Assembly: GCF_024320785.1 (NCBI RefSeq)
Contig: NZ_JANDBC010000001.1
Location: forward strand, 1,308,001 to 1,372,000
Direction: 5' to 3'
Origin: Gracilimonas sediminicola
GTDB taxonomy: Bacteria > Bacteroidota > Rhodothermia > Balneolales > Balneolaceae
DNA: 64,000 nucleotides
Below, piece after piece: positions 17,496 through 26,587 of this stretch (within the stretch, counting starts at the first letter, position 1; each line of letters begins with the position of its first letter). Below the pieces are notes generated by a model. That model saw only the letters and a program-made list of their open reading frames with translations, was not told where the DNA came from and ran no database searches. Made by a program: the position numbers and the translations under genes.

Positions 17496-18779
17496 TCAGC
17501 TCCCCAGGCCTTGCCACTTTTTTGCGAAGCGCGCATACTCCCCGGCCTTCTCGTTCAAGCCGAACTTTTTATACGCATCCGATACCATTTGCGAAGCTTC
17601 CGCCAGACGGCGGTAATCGGCTTTGCTTGGGTTGGCTGCCGTTCCTTCCAGAGCTGGAACCTGTAAGGAGGTATTATCCTCCAGCGAATCAGGGTGAGTA
17701 TCCATTGTGAAATTCGCCTGATAAATAAGCGGCCAGAACTGTGACTTTCCATATACTTTCTTTCCGATCACCCAATACCATTCGTCTTTCTTTACCATAT
17801 AGGTAGAAGTACTTGTTTTACCTGTTGGAGCCGAAGACTTTTCTTTCACGGTCCCGGAAGAAGCAGCAGTTTGTGTTTCACTCTGCACGGGGTTATGCAG
17901 TTTTTCAGATTCGTTAGTTTCCTGAGCGGTCTCATTACTTTCTGCGCTTTCTGAAGACTGATTATTGGGTATCTGTTGTACTCGGGGCTGTTCAACCTTA
18001 GCCTGTTGTGCGGGCATATTGGTAGGCTCTGTGCGCAAAAAGAACCACCAAACCGATACAAGTGCTACCGCCAGCAATGCTGCCAATATCATAATCAAAG
18101 CTAAGTTATTACCCTCTTTCTTTCCTTCTCTTATGAAGGGTTTATCCGCAGGAGATTCTAATTCAGGTTCAGGTTCAGGCTCCGGATCCAGTTCAGCTTC
18201 TTCCGGTTCTTCTTCCGGTTCCTGCACATCAAAAGCAAAGGGATCCTCGTCGCGAGTATCTTCCTCAACCGGCTCTTGCTCAGAAGTTTCTTTTGCCTTC
18301 TCTTCTTCTAATTCGTCGTCTTCAGGTTCCGAATCATCTTCGGGCTCATCGTCAAACTGAAAAATCGTTTCTTTTACTTTCTCTTCCGGTTCCTGCTCCT
18401 TTTTTTCTTCGGAAGAAGTTTTCGGTTCATCGGATTCTTCGTCTTTTTCTTCCGGTTTCTCCCCAAGTAATTCGGTTTCCAAATGGGCAAAATTGGCATT
18501 CACATCTTCCTTAAGTGCTTTGTAAGGTGTGAACGAAACCCGTTTATGTGCCGGAATGGTAATCGGCTCTCCGGTTTGGGGGTTTTGCCCCTGCCTTTCA
18601 GCAACTTCCTTAACTTTAAAGCTTCCGAAATTGGTGATAGAGGCTTTGCCTGTTTCTTCCAGCTCCTGCTTTACCCTGGAGATCAGCGCTTTTGCAAAGG
18701 CCTCACTTTTCTGTTTGCTGAAGTCCGTTTTCCGCGATAAGGCTTCAATAATCTCGCCATATGTAACTTTGTTACTCAT
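17496..18779 (-). CDS. HU-domain membrane protein with acidic linker and LysM-like domain
   Basis: 427 aa from MSNKVTYGEIIEAL (the frame has four more residues upstream). Residues 1-91 are a complete HU/IHF-type DNA-binding domain (ASITNFGSFKVKEVAERQGQNPQTGEPITIPAHKRVSFTP). Residues about 107-212 are a very acidic E/D/P-rich linker. One strong membrane helix spans about 226-248 (LALIMILAALLAVALVSVWW). Then comes a Gln/Ser/Asn-rich spacer and, at about 326-379, a LysM-like module (YMVKKDEWYWVIGKKVYG...FWPLIYQAN...LQVPAL). Basic residues before the helix suggest the HU part is in the cytoplasm and LysM in the periplasm. Its gene overlaps the preceding HU gene by 8 bases. HU-SPOR proteins of similar plan are known in Bacteroidetes; a LysM version is less familiar. 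Confidence 0.9.
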   Translation of the reverse strand: MSNKVTYGEIIEALSRKTDFSKQKSEAFAKALISRVKQELEETGKASITNFGSFKVKEVAERQGQNPQTGEPITIPAHKRVSFTPYKALKEDVNANFAHLETELLGEKPEEKDEESDEPKTSSEEKKEQEPEEKVKETIFQFDDEPEDDSEPEDDELEEEKAKETSEQEPVEEDTRDEDPFAFDVQEPEEEPEEAELDPEPEPEPELESPADKPFIREGKKEGNNLALIMILAALLAVALVSVWWFFLRTEPTNMPAQQAKVEQPRVQQIPNNQSSESAESNETAQETNESEKLHNPVQSETQTAASSGTVKEKSSAPTGKTSTSTYMVKKDEWYWVIGKKVYGKSQFWPLIYQANFTMDTHPDSLEDNTSLQVPALEGTAANPSKADYRRLAEASQMVSDAYKKFGLNEKAGEYARFAKKWQGLGS

Positions 18780-19059
18780 CTTCACCCTCATTTATTTGAT
18801 CGCGCAGTGTGCTGCTTTGGCTGTAGTGCACCACTCGTTTTTTGGGGATAAGCATCATTTGCTCATAATGAGGGTTGTACGACTTATGCTCTTCCCTCAC
18901 TTCCGACTTAAAACTGCCTAAACCGGGAAGGGTAAACCCTTTGCCGTTGGAAAGAAGCATGGTCAGGCCTTCCACAAAAGAATCATACAGATCTTCCGTC
19001 TCAGTCTGCGTGAGCTCAAGCTCTTCCGCTAATTGTTTGAGTACCTCCGACTTTGTCAT
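18772..19059 (-). CDS. HU-family DNA-binding protein, small
   Basis: 95 aa: MTKSEVLKQLAEELELTQTE, then the beta-arm region GKGFTLPGLGSFKSEVREEHKSYNPHYEQMMLIPKKRVVHYSQS. The fold is HU/IHF, but the DNA-contacting arm lacks the usual NP(Q/T)TG sequence and carries SYNPHYEQ instead. It is the first gene of a two-gene unit; its stop codon lies inside the start of the membrane HU gene (ATGAGTAA overlap), so both are made together, probably as partners (inference). Confidence 0.9.
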   Translation of the reverse strand: MTKSEVLKQLAEELELTQTETEDLYDSFVEGLTMLLSNGKGFTLPGLGSFKSEVREEHKSYNPHYEQMMLIPKKRVVHYSQSSTLRDQINEGEDE

Positions 19060-19231
19060 AATGAGTATGTACTAAATTTGAAAACCAAGTATCCATGAAT
19101 AAATGCTAAAACAATGAAATAAGCAATTTTCAGCAGATTTTAGTAAATCAATGTGGGTTAACGATTTCACTGTTACCTGAGGATGCTTATCATCCGCTAT
19201 CATCAAAGTGCCTGAAAACCGGATAACCGTT

Positions 19232-20491
19232 ATGCTCAAATCTTTTATCGAAGTAGATGCCGATTCCCATTTTCCCATTCAAAACCTCCCTTATGGGGCG
19301 TACGAAACCGAACAGGGCGAAATCCATCTTTGTTCTGCAATTGGTGAGTATATCATTGATTTGTTTGCACTGGATGAAGAAGGCTTATTCGATGGACCCG
19401 TACTGAATAACCAGTACGCTTTTCAGGACTCTACCCTCAATTACTTTATGAGCCTTGGAAAATCAGCATGGACAGAAGCCAGGGAAACCCTCCAATCCCT
19501 GTTATATGCCAACAACGAAACCCTCAGGGATGATGCCCTTCTTCGCCAACGCGTATTCAAAAAAAGAGACGATGTTCGCCTGGTGATGCCGGTGCAGATT
19601 GGGGATTACACCGACTTTTACTCCTCCGAACAACACGCCCGTAACGTTGGGTCCATGTTTCGCGACCCGGATAACGCTCTATTACCAAACTGGAAACACC
19701 TTCCGGTTGGTTACCATGGGCGCGCAAGCTCTATTGTTCTTAGCGGAACGGACATCCATCGCCCCAAAGGACAAACAAAACCTGATAATACCGATCAGCC
19801 GATATTTGGCCCTTCCCAAAAGCTGGACTTTGAACTCGAAATGGGATTTTTAACCGGATCTGGAAATAAGCTGGGCCACAATATTCCGGTGCAGGAAGCG
19901 GAAGATCATATTTTCGGCTTGGTGTTGGTGAACGACTGGAGCGCCCGTGATATACAGAAATGGGAATATCAGCCATTGGGGCCCTTTCTTGCTAAAAGCT
20001 GGGCCACTTCCGTCTCACCTTGGATTATAACGATGGAAGCTCTGGAGCCCTTCCGCACTGTATGCCCGCAGCAAGATCATAAACCTCTTGATTACCTGAA
20101 TCAACCCGACCGTACCACTTTCGATATTCAGCTGGATGTGTTTCTGAAAACCGAAAACCAAAGTAAACCCCATCGAATCTGCTCCACTAACTTTAAGCAT
20201 TTATACTGGACTATGGCTCAGCAGCTGGCCCACCAAACCGTTTCAGGATGTAATGTGAAACCCGGAGATTTATACGCCTCCGGCACCATCAGCGGACCTG
20301 AAGCCGATTCTTACGGTAGCATGCTTGAATTGACCCGGAACGGCACTCATCCTCTTACATTACCTTCCGGTGAAGGGCGGTCTTTTCTGGAAGACGGGGA
20401 TGAAGTAATCATGAGCGGTTTTGCCCAGGGTGAAGGATTTAAAGTGGGTTTTGGGGAAGTAACCGGCAAGATTTTACCTGCTATCAAATAA
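19232..20491 (+). CDS. fahA: Fumarylacetoacetase
   Basis: 419 aa; cleaves fumarylacetoacetate to fumarate and acetoacetate, the last step of tyrosine breakdown. Clear family residues: SSEQHARNVGSMFRDPDNALLPNW, LPVGYHGRASSIV, DFELEMGFLTG with metal ligands, VLVNDWSARDIQKWEYQPLGPFLAKSWATSVSPWI, and LYASGTISGPE. I use the ATG at 19232 (MLKSFIEVDADSHFPIQNLP), the usual family start; a GTG at 19208 would add eight residues. No other tyrosine-catabolism gene is visible nearby. The gene ends 2 bases from the end of the convergent T9SS protease gene. Confidence 0.97.
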   Translation: MLKSFIEVDADSHFPIQNLPYGAYETEQGEIHLCSAIGEYIIDLFALDEEGLFDGPVLNNQYAFQDSTLNYFMSLGKSAWTEARETLQSLLYANNETLRDDALLRQRVFKKRDDVRLVMPVQIGDYTDFYSSEQHARNVGSMFRDPDNALLPNWKHLPVGYHGRASSIVLSGTDIHRPKGQTKPDNTDQPIFGPSQKLDFELEMGFLTGSGNKLGHNIPVQEAEDHIFGLVLVNDWSARDIQKWEYQPLGPFLAKSWATSVSPWIITMEALEPFRTVCPQQDHKPLDYLNQPDRTTFDIQLDVFLKTENQSKPHRICSTNFKHLYWTMAQQLAHQTVSGCNVKPGDLYASGTISGPEADSYGSMLELTRNGTHPLTLPSGEGRSFLEDGDEVIMSGFAQGEGFKVGFGEVTGKILPAIK

Positions 20492-20493
20492 GG

Positions 20494-22299
20494 CTATTTC
20501 AGCAAGGTCATCTTTTTGGTGAAAACTTCATCATTAATTTTCAGCCGGTAAAAGTACACTCCCGAACTCAGTCCTTGTGCGTTAAAGGGAATGGAATAAG
20601 AACCCAGCCGGTAATCCTGAGCCGTAAGCGTCTGCACTTTTCTTCCCGTGATGTCATACACCGTCAGTTCCACAAAAGCAGATCGGGGGAGATCAAAATT
20701 GATATTGGTTTCCGGGTTGAAGGGGTTGGGGTAGTTCTGATAAATTTTCACCGACTTGGGTAAATCCGCATATTCCGGATCACGAATCGTGATGGTATTG
20801 CCTTCTTTGCCAATCAGTAATTGAATTTCTCTTGTAGAGCCGCTGTTGCTGTAGTTCGCTATCACCACTCCGATTTTTTCCACTTCCTGCCAGGTTACTT
20901 CAGTGGGCACATATACCTGAGATTTATTTTCTCCGGTTGCGATCAGTTCATTCATCTCACCATTGTTCATATATAGCAAAACGCCTAATCCCACCTGGGT
21001 ACTGTCGAAGTCCACGGCTACTTCAATAAAGCCATCATCACCGGCTGATGGTTCAATTTCAAAATAACGGGCGGCAAGAGGTCTTATAAAGTTCACTTCT
21101 ACCGCTTCCTCAGGTACTGAATTAAACTTGGCTTCAAGATTAGCATTGGGATACTGCAACTTCTCCCCAAAACCGTAATTGTCCTGCCCCGCACGCGAAC
21201 CCGAAGCAAAATGCCAAAGATGATTTCTAACAAAAGAAGTCTCAAAATCCTCTCCGCGATCCGGCAGCAGGTCAACCAACACTTCATCAATGCTCAGATT
21301 ATTCTGCCCTTCTATCATTTGCCAGACATCACTCCACAATTCGTCCCCGAAATATTCACTGTAAAAAATCATCCAGCTTACATGCCAATACGCGCCGGGC
21401 GTGCCGTCTTCAGGAGCAAAAAAGATAGAGGCGGAATAAGGATCGGAAGAGTTCAGTCCATTTTTGATGTAGTTATAGTAATCGTTCACGTCGTCGTACA
21501 CCACTTCTTCAAAAAGAGTGGCATCCATTTCAGCCCAGTCAAACGCCCCGGATGGAGAAGCCCATTCATTCTGAGCATACTGAATGGCATGCTTCAGCTC
21601 ATGGGCAACAGTTGCATATACCGCCCCAACCTGATTTCCCAGCGGGTGAGTATTAGGTGGAAAATTCACGAAATCATTTTCCATCACTATATAGGTTTCC
21701 GGGCCTGAACCTCCCTGAAAAATGGTTTCCCCATAGTAAGAAAGGTCTTCCAGCTCTATGGTATAAGTGGTGCCGGTCGGGATGGGATCTTTAAAGCCAA
21801 GATTAATGACCTCGTGCCGGTACGAAGAATCTGCTGATTCGGCTACTAAATCCACATAATCGGGCACCCCATTTCCATCATTATCCTCAACTGAAACCGA
21901 GTCGTCGCCACTGGTTACATACACAATCTCAAATTTCCCGGATGGCGATATATAAGTTTCAAGCGCTTGTTTCTTTTTGGAAGGTGAATGACCTGACCGT
22001 ATGGATTCGATCTTTGCCAATGCATCGGGAGAAATACGATCACGGTGGGCATGAAGAAACATTTCGGCCGGGGTGGCACATTTGTGAAGGGAGTTTCCCG
22101 GAAATTCATATAGCACCCTAAACTGTTCCAAAGCAGCAGTTTCAACATCCATTTCCCCTTCCGCAAAAGACCGCTGGATTTCCAGAAGATGACGAGGCGA
22201 GTCAGTCCTCGCTTGTCCTAACAATGCAGAAGGCATACTCAACAAAGCCAGAATAGTGACAACTACTCCCTTTTTAATTTGATCCCGATACTTATGCAT
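20494..22299 (-). CDS. MXAN_6640-type putative metalloprotease with T9SS sorting domain
   Basis: 601 aa from MHKYRDQIKKG (an ATG at 22332 would add 11 residues). Signal peptide ends ALLGQ. Then a segment with SLHKCATPAEMF, a Ca-binding type loop DNDGNGVPDYVDLVA, and the zinc-site candidate HELKHAIQ (His233, His237) in AVYATVAHELKHAIQYAQNEW. The last about 85 residues are a type A T9SS sorting domain: VKIYQNYPNPFNPET, LTVYDITGRKVQTL, GVYFYRLKINDEVFTKKMTLLK. The protein therefore is probably secreted through T9SS, consistent with the PorX-like gene at 27.4 kb. Function other than likely proteolysis is unknown. Confidence 0.9.
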   Translation of the reverse strand: MHKYRDQIKKGVVVTILALLSMPSALLGQARTDSPRHLLEIQRSFAEGEMDVETAALEQFRVLYEFPGNSLHKCATPAEMFLHAHRDRISPDALAKIESIRSGHSPSKKKQALETYISPSGKFEIVYVTSGDDSVSVEDNDGNGVPDYVDLVAESADSSYRHEVINLGFKDPIPTGTTYTIELEDLSYYGETIFQGGSGPETYIVMENDFVNFPPNTHPLGNQVGAVYATVAHELKHAIQYAQNEWASPSGAFDWAEMDATLFEEVVYDDVNDYYNYIKNGLNSSDPYSASIFFAPEDGTPGAYWHVSWMIFYSEYFGDELWSDVWQMIEGQNNLSIDEVLVDLLPDRGEDFETSFVRNHLWHFASGSRAGQDNYGFGEKLQYPNANLEAKFNSVPEEAVEVNFIRPLAARYFEIEPSAGDDGFIEVAVDFDSTQVGLGVLLYMNNGEMNELIATGENKSQVYVPTEVTWQEVEKIGVVIANYSNSGSTREIQLLIGKEGNTITIRDPEYADLPKSVKIYQNYPNPFNPETNINFDLPRSAFVELTVYDITGRKVQTLTAQDYRLGSYSIPFNAQGLSSGVYFYRLKINDEVFTKKMTLLK

Positions 22300-22378
22300 T
22301 GTTTGGATTTTGCTTAACTTTAGGGTTCGCAAATGTTGAACGCTGTAAATCTACAGTTCTTACAATTTAAGAGAAAAA

Positions 22379-23338
22379 ATGTACCAAGTAATACTTTATT
22401 ATAATTTTGAGCCGATTGAAGATCCCGATCGTTTTTGTAAAGCCCACAAGAAGTTTTGCAAGGAAATTGAACTGAAAGGGCGGATTTATATTTCGGAAGA
22501 GGGAATAAACGGAACGGCAGCCGGCACCGAACAACAGATTGAAGAATACAAGAACTACCTGTGGTCGCTACCCGGTTTTGAAGACACTGAGTTTAAGCAG
22601 GAAGAAAGTGATTACATCCCCTTTGCCAAGCTTATCTGTAAAACAAGGGATGAAATTGTTGCCCTTCATGTAGATGATGTAAATCCTGAAAACGGAGGCA
22701 ACTATCTGGACCCGGCCGAATGGCGTAAAGTGATGGAGTCTCAGGAAGACTACGTAATGATCGACGTTCGTAATAATTACGAATCCAAAATCGGGCACTT
22801 TAAAGGCGCCCTTACACCTGACGTTGACAACTTCTACGATTTTCCAAAATGGCTGGAAGAAGCCAACATCCCTAAAGACAAAAAAGTATTGATGTACTGC
22901 ACCGGGGGTATTCGTTGTGAGAAGTTTTCCGTGCTGATGAAGGAAGAGGGATGGGATGATGTAAATCAGCTTCACGGCGGAATTCTCAAATATGCCAAGG
23001 AAGAAGAAGGCAAGCACTTTGAAGGCAAATGCTTTGTCTTTGACGACCGGCTGGTAGTTCCCGTAAACCCCAACGATCTGGAACCCATTGCCCGTTGTGA
23101 AATTACCGGCAAGCCTGCAGACACTTACATCAACTGTGCGAACATGGAGTGCAATAAGCTTTTTGTTTGCTCGGAAGAAGGGGCCCGGAAAATGGAAGGG
23201 TGCTGTAGTGAAGAATGTCGCCAAAGTGAATATAAGCGCCCTTTCGATCCCGAAAATGCGTTCAAGCCATTCAGAAAATGGTACAATTACTTTGGAGAAG
23301 ATTTCAAGGAACGAGAAGTAAGCGCTGCCGATAAATAA
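22379..23338 (+). CDS. trhO: TrhO-type tRNA uridine hydroxylase (rhodanese family)
   Basis: 319 aa. N-terminal UPF0176 domain (residues 1-95, FCKEIELKGRIYISEEGINGT) followed by a rhodanese domain (VMIDVRNNYESKIGHFKGA) with the active-site loop around Cys174 (MYCTGGIRCEKFS; second Cys180). The C-terminus has a cysteine cluster (CANMECNKLFVC...CCSEECRQ) that probably binds zinc. TrhO adds oxygen to uridine 34 of some tRNAs to form ho5U. Two bases separate it from the next gene, a pseudouridine synthase, so two RNA-modifying enzymes share an operon. Confidence 0.95.
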   Translation: MYQVILYYNFEPIEDPDRFCKAHKKFCKEIELKGRIYISEEGINGTAAGTEQQIEEYKNYLWSLPGFEDTEFKQEESDYIPFAKLICKTRDEIVALHVDDVNPENGGNYLDPAEWRKVMESQEDYVMIDVRNNYESKIGHFKGALTPDVDNFYDFPKWLEEANIPKDKKVLMYCTGGIRCEKFSVLMKEEGWDDVNQLHGGILKYAKEEEGKHFEGKCFVFDDRLVVPVNPNDLEPIARCEITGKPADTYINCANMECNKLFVCSEEGARKMEGCCSEECRQSEYKRPFDPENAFKPFRKWYNYFGEDFKEREVSAADK

Positions 23339-23340
23339 TT

Positions 23341-24240
23341 ATGGCTGCATCGTTTCGCCCGGTTCGTATCGTTCCGCCTTATCCTGTTACCTACCGTTTT
23401 AAGGTAAAGTCGGAATTTGAGGGAAAATCCTTGCTGGATTTAATGCTATCCCGCTTTCCCTTTCATGGGGTAAATGTCTGGAAGACAAAAATCAATAAAG
23501 GTCATGTGGGAGTGAATGGAGAGGCAGCTGAGGCAAAGTACATCCTTTCCCTGCACGATGAGGTTTATCATCATAACCCGCATGTGATTGAACCTTCTGT
23601 GCCGGATGAAGTACAAGTTCTGGAGCAGGCCGATGACTACCTCATCGTTTACAAACCGGCTCCATTGCCCATGCATCCCGGCGGGCGGTACAACAAAAAT
23701 TCGCTAACCACCATCCTTGAAGAGCAAGGCTTCAATAATCTACGCATTGTCCACCGACTGGATGCCGTCACCTCAGGACTCGTATTGTTCGCCCGCAACA
23801 AATCCTTCGCTCAACAAGCGATGATCTGCTTCAGTGAATCCAAAGTTCAAAAAACCTATTACGCGCTGGTCTCCGGAAACCCCGAAGAAAACACCGTGAC
23901 CGTAGACACTCCCGTGCGGCGAAAAACAGGATTCGTGTTTGAAAGTGAATTAGGATTGAAGCATGCCAAAGAAGCCATAACCCATTTCGAAGTTTTTAAG
24001 CGCAACCAGGATTCAGCCATCGTAAAATGTACGCCAAAAACCGGCCGGACTCACCAAATCAGGCTGCATTTAGAGCAATGGGGACATCCCATTATCGACG
24101 ATCCGATCTATGGACCTCACGGTGACAAAAGTAGTAAAAAAGCTCAGAAGGCCGGAATCAGTTTGCTAAACGCCGGATTGGAAATTGAGGAACTTGGGGT
24201 GAAGCGAGAGTTGGAATTTCCTGTGGGATGGTCAAAATAG
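23341..24240 (+). CDS. RluA-family pseudouridine synthase
   Basis: 299 aa. N-terminal S4-like domain (FEGKSLLDLMLSRFPFHGVNVWKTKINKGHVGVNG), then the catalytic domain with the HRLDAVTSGLVLFARNKS motif carrying the catalytic Asp, and KTGRTHQIRLHLEQWGHPIIDDPIYG. The family converts uridines to pseudouridine in rRNA or tRNA; the substrate cannot be told from sequence. Its ATG follows the trhO stop codon by 2 bases. Confidence 0.93.
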   Translation: MAASFRPVRIVPPYPVTYRFKVKSEFEGKSLLDLMLSRFPFHGVNVWKTKINKGHVGVNGEAAEAKYILSLHDEVYHHNPHVIEPSVPDEVQVLEQADDYLIVYKPAPLPMHPGGRYNKNSLTTILEEQGFNNLRIVHRLDAVTSGLVLFARNKSFAQQAMICFSESKVQKTYYALVSGNPEENTVTVDTPVRRKTGFVFESELGLKHAKEAITHFEVFKRNQDSAIVKCTPKTGRTHQIRLHLEQWGHPIIDDPIYGPHGDKSSKKAQKAGISLLNAGLEIEELGVKRELEFPVGWSK

Positions 24241-24299
24241 TAATTAAGATACTATTCAGATTTGAACACGGTTGTTCGCTATTGCTCAAATAGAACGTT

Positions 24300-25430
24300 T
24301 CAAAAATCAGGTAAAACAAATTCCCTAAAGTTATCCCGATTAATTCCTTTCACGTCTTCCGAATAATTTTTGGTGAACGTTTTTGGAAATCGAATACTTC
24401 TTTTTGGATTCCATTTGAATTCAAAACCCGAAATGGCCTTTCCCGATACTTCAACATAGTCAACTTCCTGATGCTGTTTTGTTCTCCAGAAATACATGTC
24501 CGACTTATTTTTGGCATATCGCAGTTGCTTGAGGCGTTCACTTATTAAAAAATTCTCCCAAAGTGCTCCTTTATCAGTTCGGGTGGCAAAAACTCCGTAA
24601 TCATGAATCACCGCATTTCGAACCCCATTATCGTAGAAATAGATTTTCTGATTTTTCTTGATCTCATTTCGAAGATTCCGGCTATATGCTGGTAACCTAA
24701 AGACGACATAGGCTTTTTCTAAAATATCAATATAGCTTGCTACCGTTTTGGGATCTAACCCTACTAAATCCCCTACTTCTTTATAAACCACTTCCTGCCC
24801 AACCTGATATGAAATTGCCTGCACTACCTTCTGTATCACTTCTGGCTTTCGGATGCCGGCATAGTTCAATATGTCTTTATACAGATAGCTTTCCACTAAT
24901 TCATCCAGCACCTCCGATTGATGGTCAGAATTATTCAATACATCTGGATAGAAACCGAAAACCAATCTGTTCTCTAAATCCTGCTCTGATTTCAAATACC
25001 CAACATGATCCTGCCATTCTTTCCAACTTATTGGAAACAAGTTGAATGACCATTTTCTACCTGTCAAAGGTTCCTGAATACTGCTATTTAATTCAAATGC
25101 TGATGAGCCACTCAAAATGAGCTGTTTTTCTGGGAACTGATCGGTAATTATTTTCGCCGTTATACCGATCGTTCCCATCCGCTGAGCTTCATCGATAAAT
25201 ACAATTTCTGCATCACCGATTAATTGTTTTATTTGTTCAGTGTTAGGCTCGTCCAGTAATCTCCGCACCGTTGGATCGTCTCCATCCAAAAAGCGGACAG
25301 TGTATTCTTTATCTTCCAGAATGGTGTGGATAAGTGTCGTTTTCCCCACTTGTCTTGGCCCAGTCAAAACAACAGCCTTATCGCTGAATAATCTTTCTTT
25401 TACCAACTGTTTTAACTGTCTTTCAATCAT
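24300..25430 (-). CDS. AAA-type ATPase with DUF4143 (COG1373)
   Basis: 376 aa. Walker A GPRQVGKTT (residues 24-32), Walker B EIVFIDEAQRMG, sensor-like LILSGSSAFELNS; the C-terminal part has the DUF4143 layout (YKEVGDLVGLDPKTVASYIDILEKAYVVFRLPAYSRN, KIYFYDNGVRNAVI, GALWENFLISERLKQL) ending with EVDYVEV and FEFKWNP, a nuclease-like strand pattern. Proteins of this family are widespread as solo genes and their role is unknown. The gene is preceded by three 32-bp tandem repeats at 25468-25563. It appears AT-richer than the neighbours, consistent with transfer (impression only). Confidence 0.92.
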   Translation of the reverse strand: MIERQLKQLVKERLFSDKAVVLTGPRQVGKTTLIHTILEDKEYTVRFLDGDDPTVRRLLDEPNTEQIKQLIGDAEIVFIDEAQRMGTIGITAKIITDQFPEKQLILSGSSAFELNSSIQEPLTGRKWSFNLFPISWKEWQDHVGYLKSEQDLENRLVFGFYPDVLNNSDHQSEVLDELVESYLYKDILNYAGIRKPEVIQKVVQAISYQVGQEVVYKEVGDLVGLDPKTVASYIDILEKAYVVFRLPAYSRNLRNEIKKNQKIYFYDNGVRNAVIHDYGVFATRTDKGALWENFLISERLKQLRYAKNKSDMYFWRTKQHQEVDYVEVSGKAISGFEFKWNPKRSIRFPKTFTKNYSEDVKGINRDNFREFVLPDF

Positions 25431-25467
25431 TGGCTTAAACCTTTTACGATATAATTTACACCAAATA

Positions 25468-25563
25468 TATAACTATTCAGGAACACAATCTATTTTTGTT
25501 ATAACTATACAGGATCATAATACGCTTTAGTTATAACTATTCGGGAATAGAAGATACTTTATT
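25468..25563. repeat. Three 32-bp tandem repeats upstream of the ATPase gene
   Basis: TATAACTATTCAGGAA (25468), TATAACTATACAGGAT (25500) and TATAACTATTCGGGAA (25532) start exactly 32 bp apart. The 16-bp stretches between them are also related (pattern xAxAAxxxxxTTTxxT). The array ends 38 bp before the ATPase start codon. Iteron-like operator or repeat substrate; three copies without cas genes do not make a CRISPR. Confidence 0.75.
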
Positions 25564-25586
25564 ATAATTGAATGCTTGAGCAGTCC

Positions 25587-25611
25587 GCCTCTTACACTCA
25601 GTATTAGAGGC
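25587..25611. repeat. GC-rich hairpin
   Basis: GCCTCT (25587-25592) and AGAGGC (25606-25611) pair across a 13-nt loop; TCC just before and GGA one base after can extend the stem. It lies in the divergent-looking gap between the ATPase start and the end of the hydrolase gene. Function unknown. Confidence 0.4.
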
Positions 25612-25697
25612 AGGAGGATTCAGTGCTATCCACTTTTACGTACCAATGCAGATCATCTGGCACGAGGTATATTTAAGACGGCAAAAGCCGGAATACC

Positions 25698-26489
25698 TTA
25701 GCCTTTAAAAAAGGCCTCTGCAATTCGGGCAAATTGTTTCGGTTTGTCCAGAAAGGCATAATGGCCGGCATCTTCGATAATTACCAGTGCTGCATTTTTA
25801 ATTCCTTTCTCGATTCGCTCTCCCTGGTAAACCGGAGTGGCATCATCATTTCTGCCCCATAGCAATAACACTTCATGCGGAATTTCTGGTAACGAAGATT
25901 CCAGGTATTCCGTCACCGATTTCACGAAAGTCTCCCTCATAACTCCGGAAAGCTTACTGTAATCGCTCGAACCCAGGCTTTTCCAAAGTGATGTAGACCG
26001 CAGCCAACCCAGAGCTTTTTCTCGAAGTGAACCGGGTAAAATCATAAACGGTGCTTTCAGAATTTTAGCCGTGTACTTTCTGATGTAAAATTTCACTGAG
26101 CGCTTGGGCTTCATTCCGGCACCGCCCGTAATCAGAACTTTATCGATGTGAGCTTTCCCAAAGTCTCGGGCACAAAGCTTTAGCATAATCCGCCCGCCAA
26201 AGGAGTGAACCAAAACATCTGTTTTTTCTTCACCAAGGGATACTATAAATGCCTGAACAGTGTCCGCGTAGTCATCAATATTCCAGGCCCGGGATGGTTC
26301 GGGAGAATCACCGAAGCCGGGTAAATCCAACACATAACTTGTTCGAAGGTGAGCCAGGTTTCGGGCAACCGGCATCATCACACGCTTGCTACTTCCCCAG
26401 CCGTGGAGAATCACCAGCGGCTTTCCCTCGCCTACTTTTTCGAAGGCAATTTTTTGGTCCTGATAGGTAAATACGTTTTGTTCGCTCAT
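25698..26489 (-). CDS. Alpha/beta hydrolase
   Basis: 263 aa from MSEQNVFTYQDQKIAFEK (the frame extends to 26534, but this is the natural start). Oxyanion motif VILHGWGSSKRVM, nucleophile Ser in LVHSFGGRIML, Asp in LLWGRNDDATPV and His in EDAGHYAFLDKP: a complete catalytic triad. No signal peptide, so cytoplasmic. Family members hydrolyse esters, C-C bonds or halides; the substrate is not identifiable. Stands alone between two repeat-rich gaps. Confidence 0.9.
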   Translation of the reverse strand: MSEQNVFTYQDQKIAFEKVGEGKPLVILHGWGSSKRVMMPVARNLAHLRTSYVLDLPGFGDSPEPSRAWNIDDYADTVQAFIVSLGEEKTDVLVHSFGGRIMLKLCARDFGKAHIDKVLITGGAGMKPKRSVKFYIRKYTAKILKAPFMILPGSLREKALGWLRSTSLWKSLGSSDYSKLSGVMRETFVKSVTEYLESSLPEIPHEVLLLWGRNDDATPVYQGERIEKGIKNAALVIIEDAGHYAFLDKPKQFARIAEAFFKG

Positions 26490-26587
26490 GAAATAAATTT
26501 TTCTAAACTTCCCACTTCTTGTCTTTGGAAACAAGGGAAGAATTAGATGTGCTAAACTTGTTCAGAATGAATTCCTGAATTATGAAT

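Noticed and set aside
22568-23224. 218-codon open frame antisense to trhO
   Set aside because: Low-complexity, Phe/Val-rich translation expected of an antisense shadow; trhO is unambiguous.
25468-25563. CRISPR array
   Set aside because: Only three degenerate repeats; the stretches between them are similar to each other, unlike spacers; no cas genes nearby.
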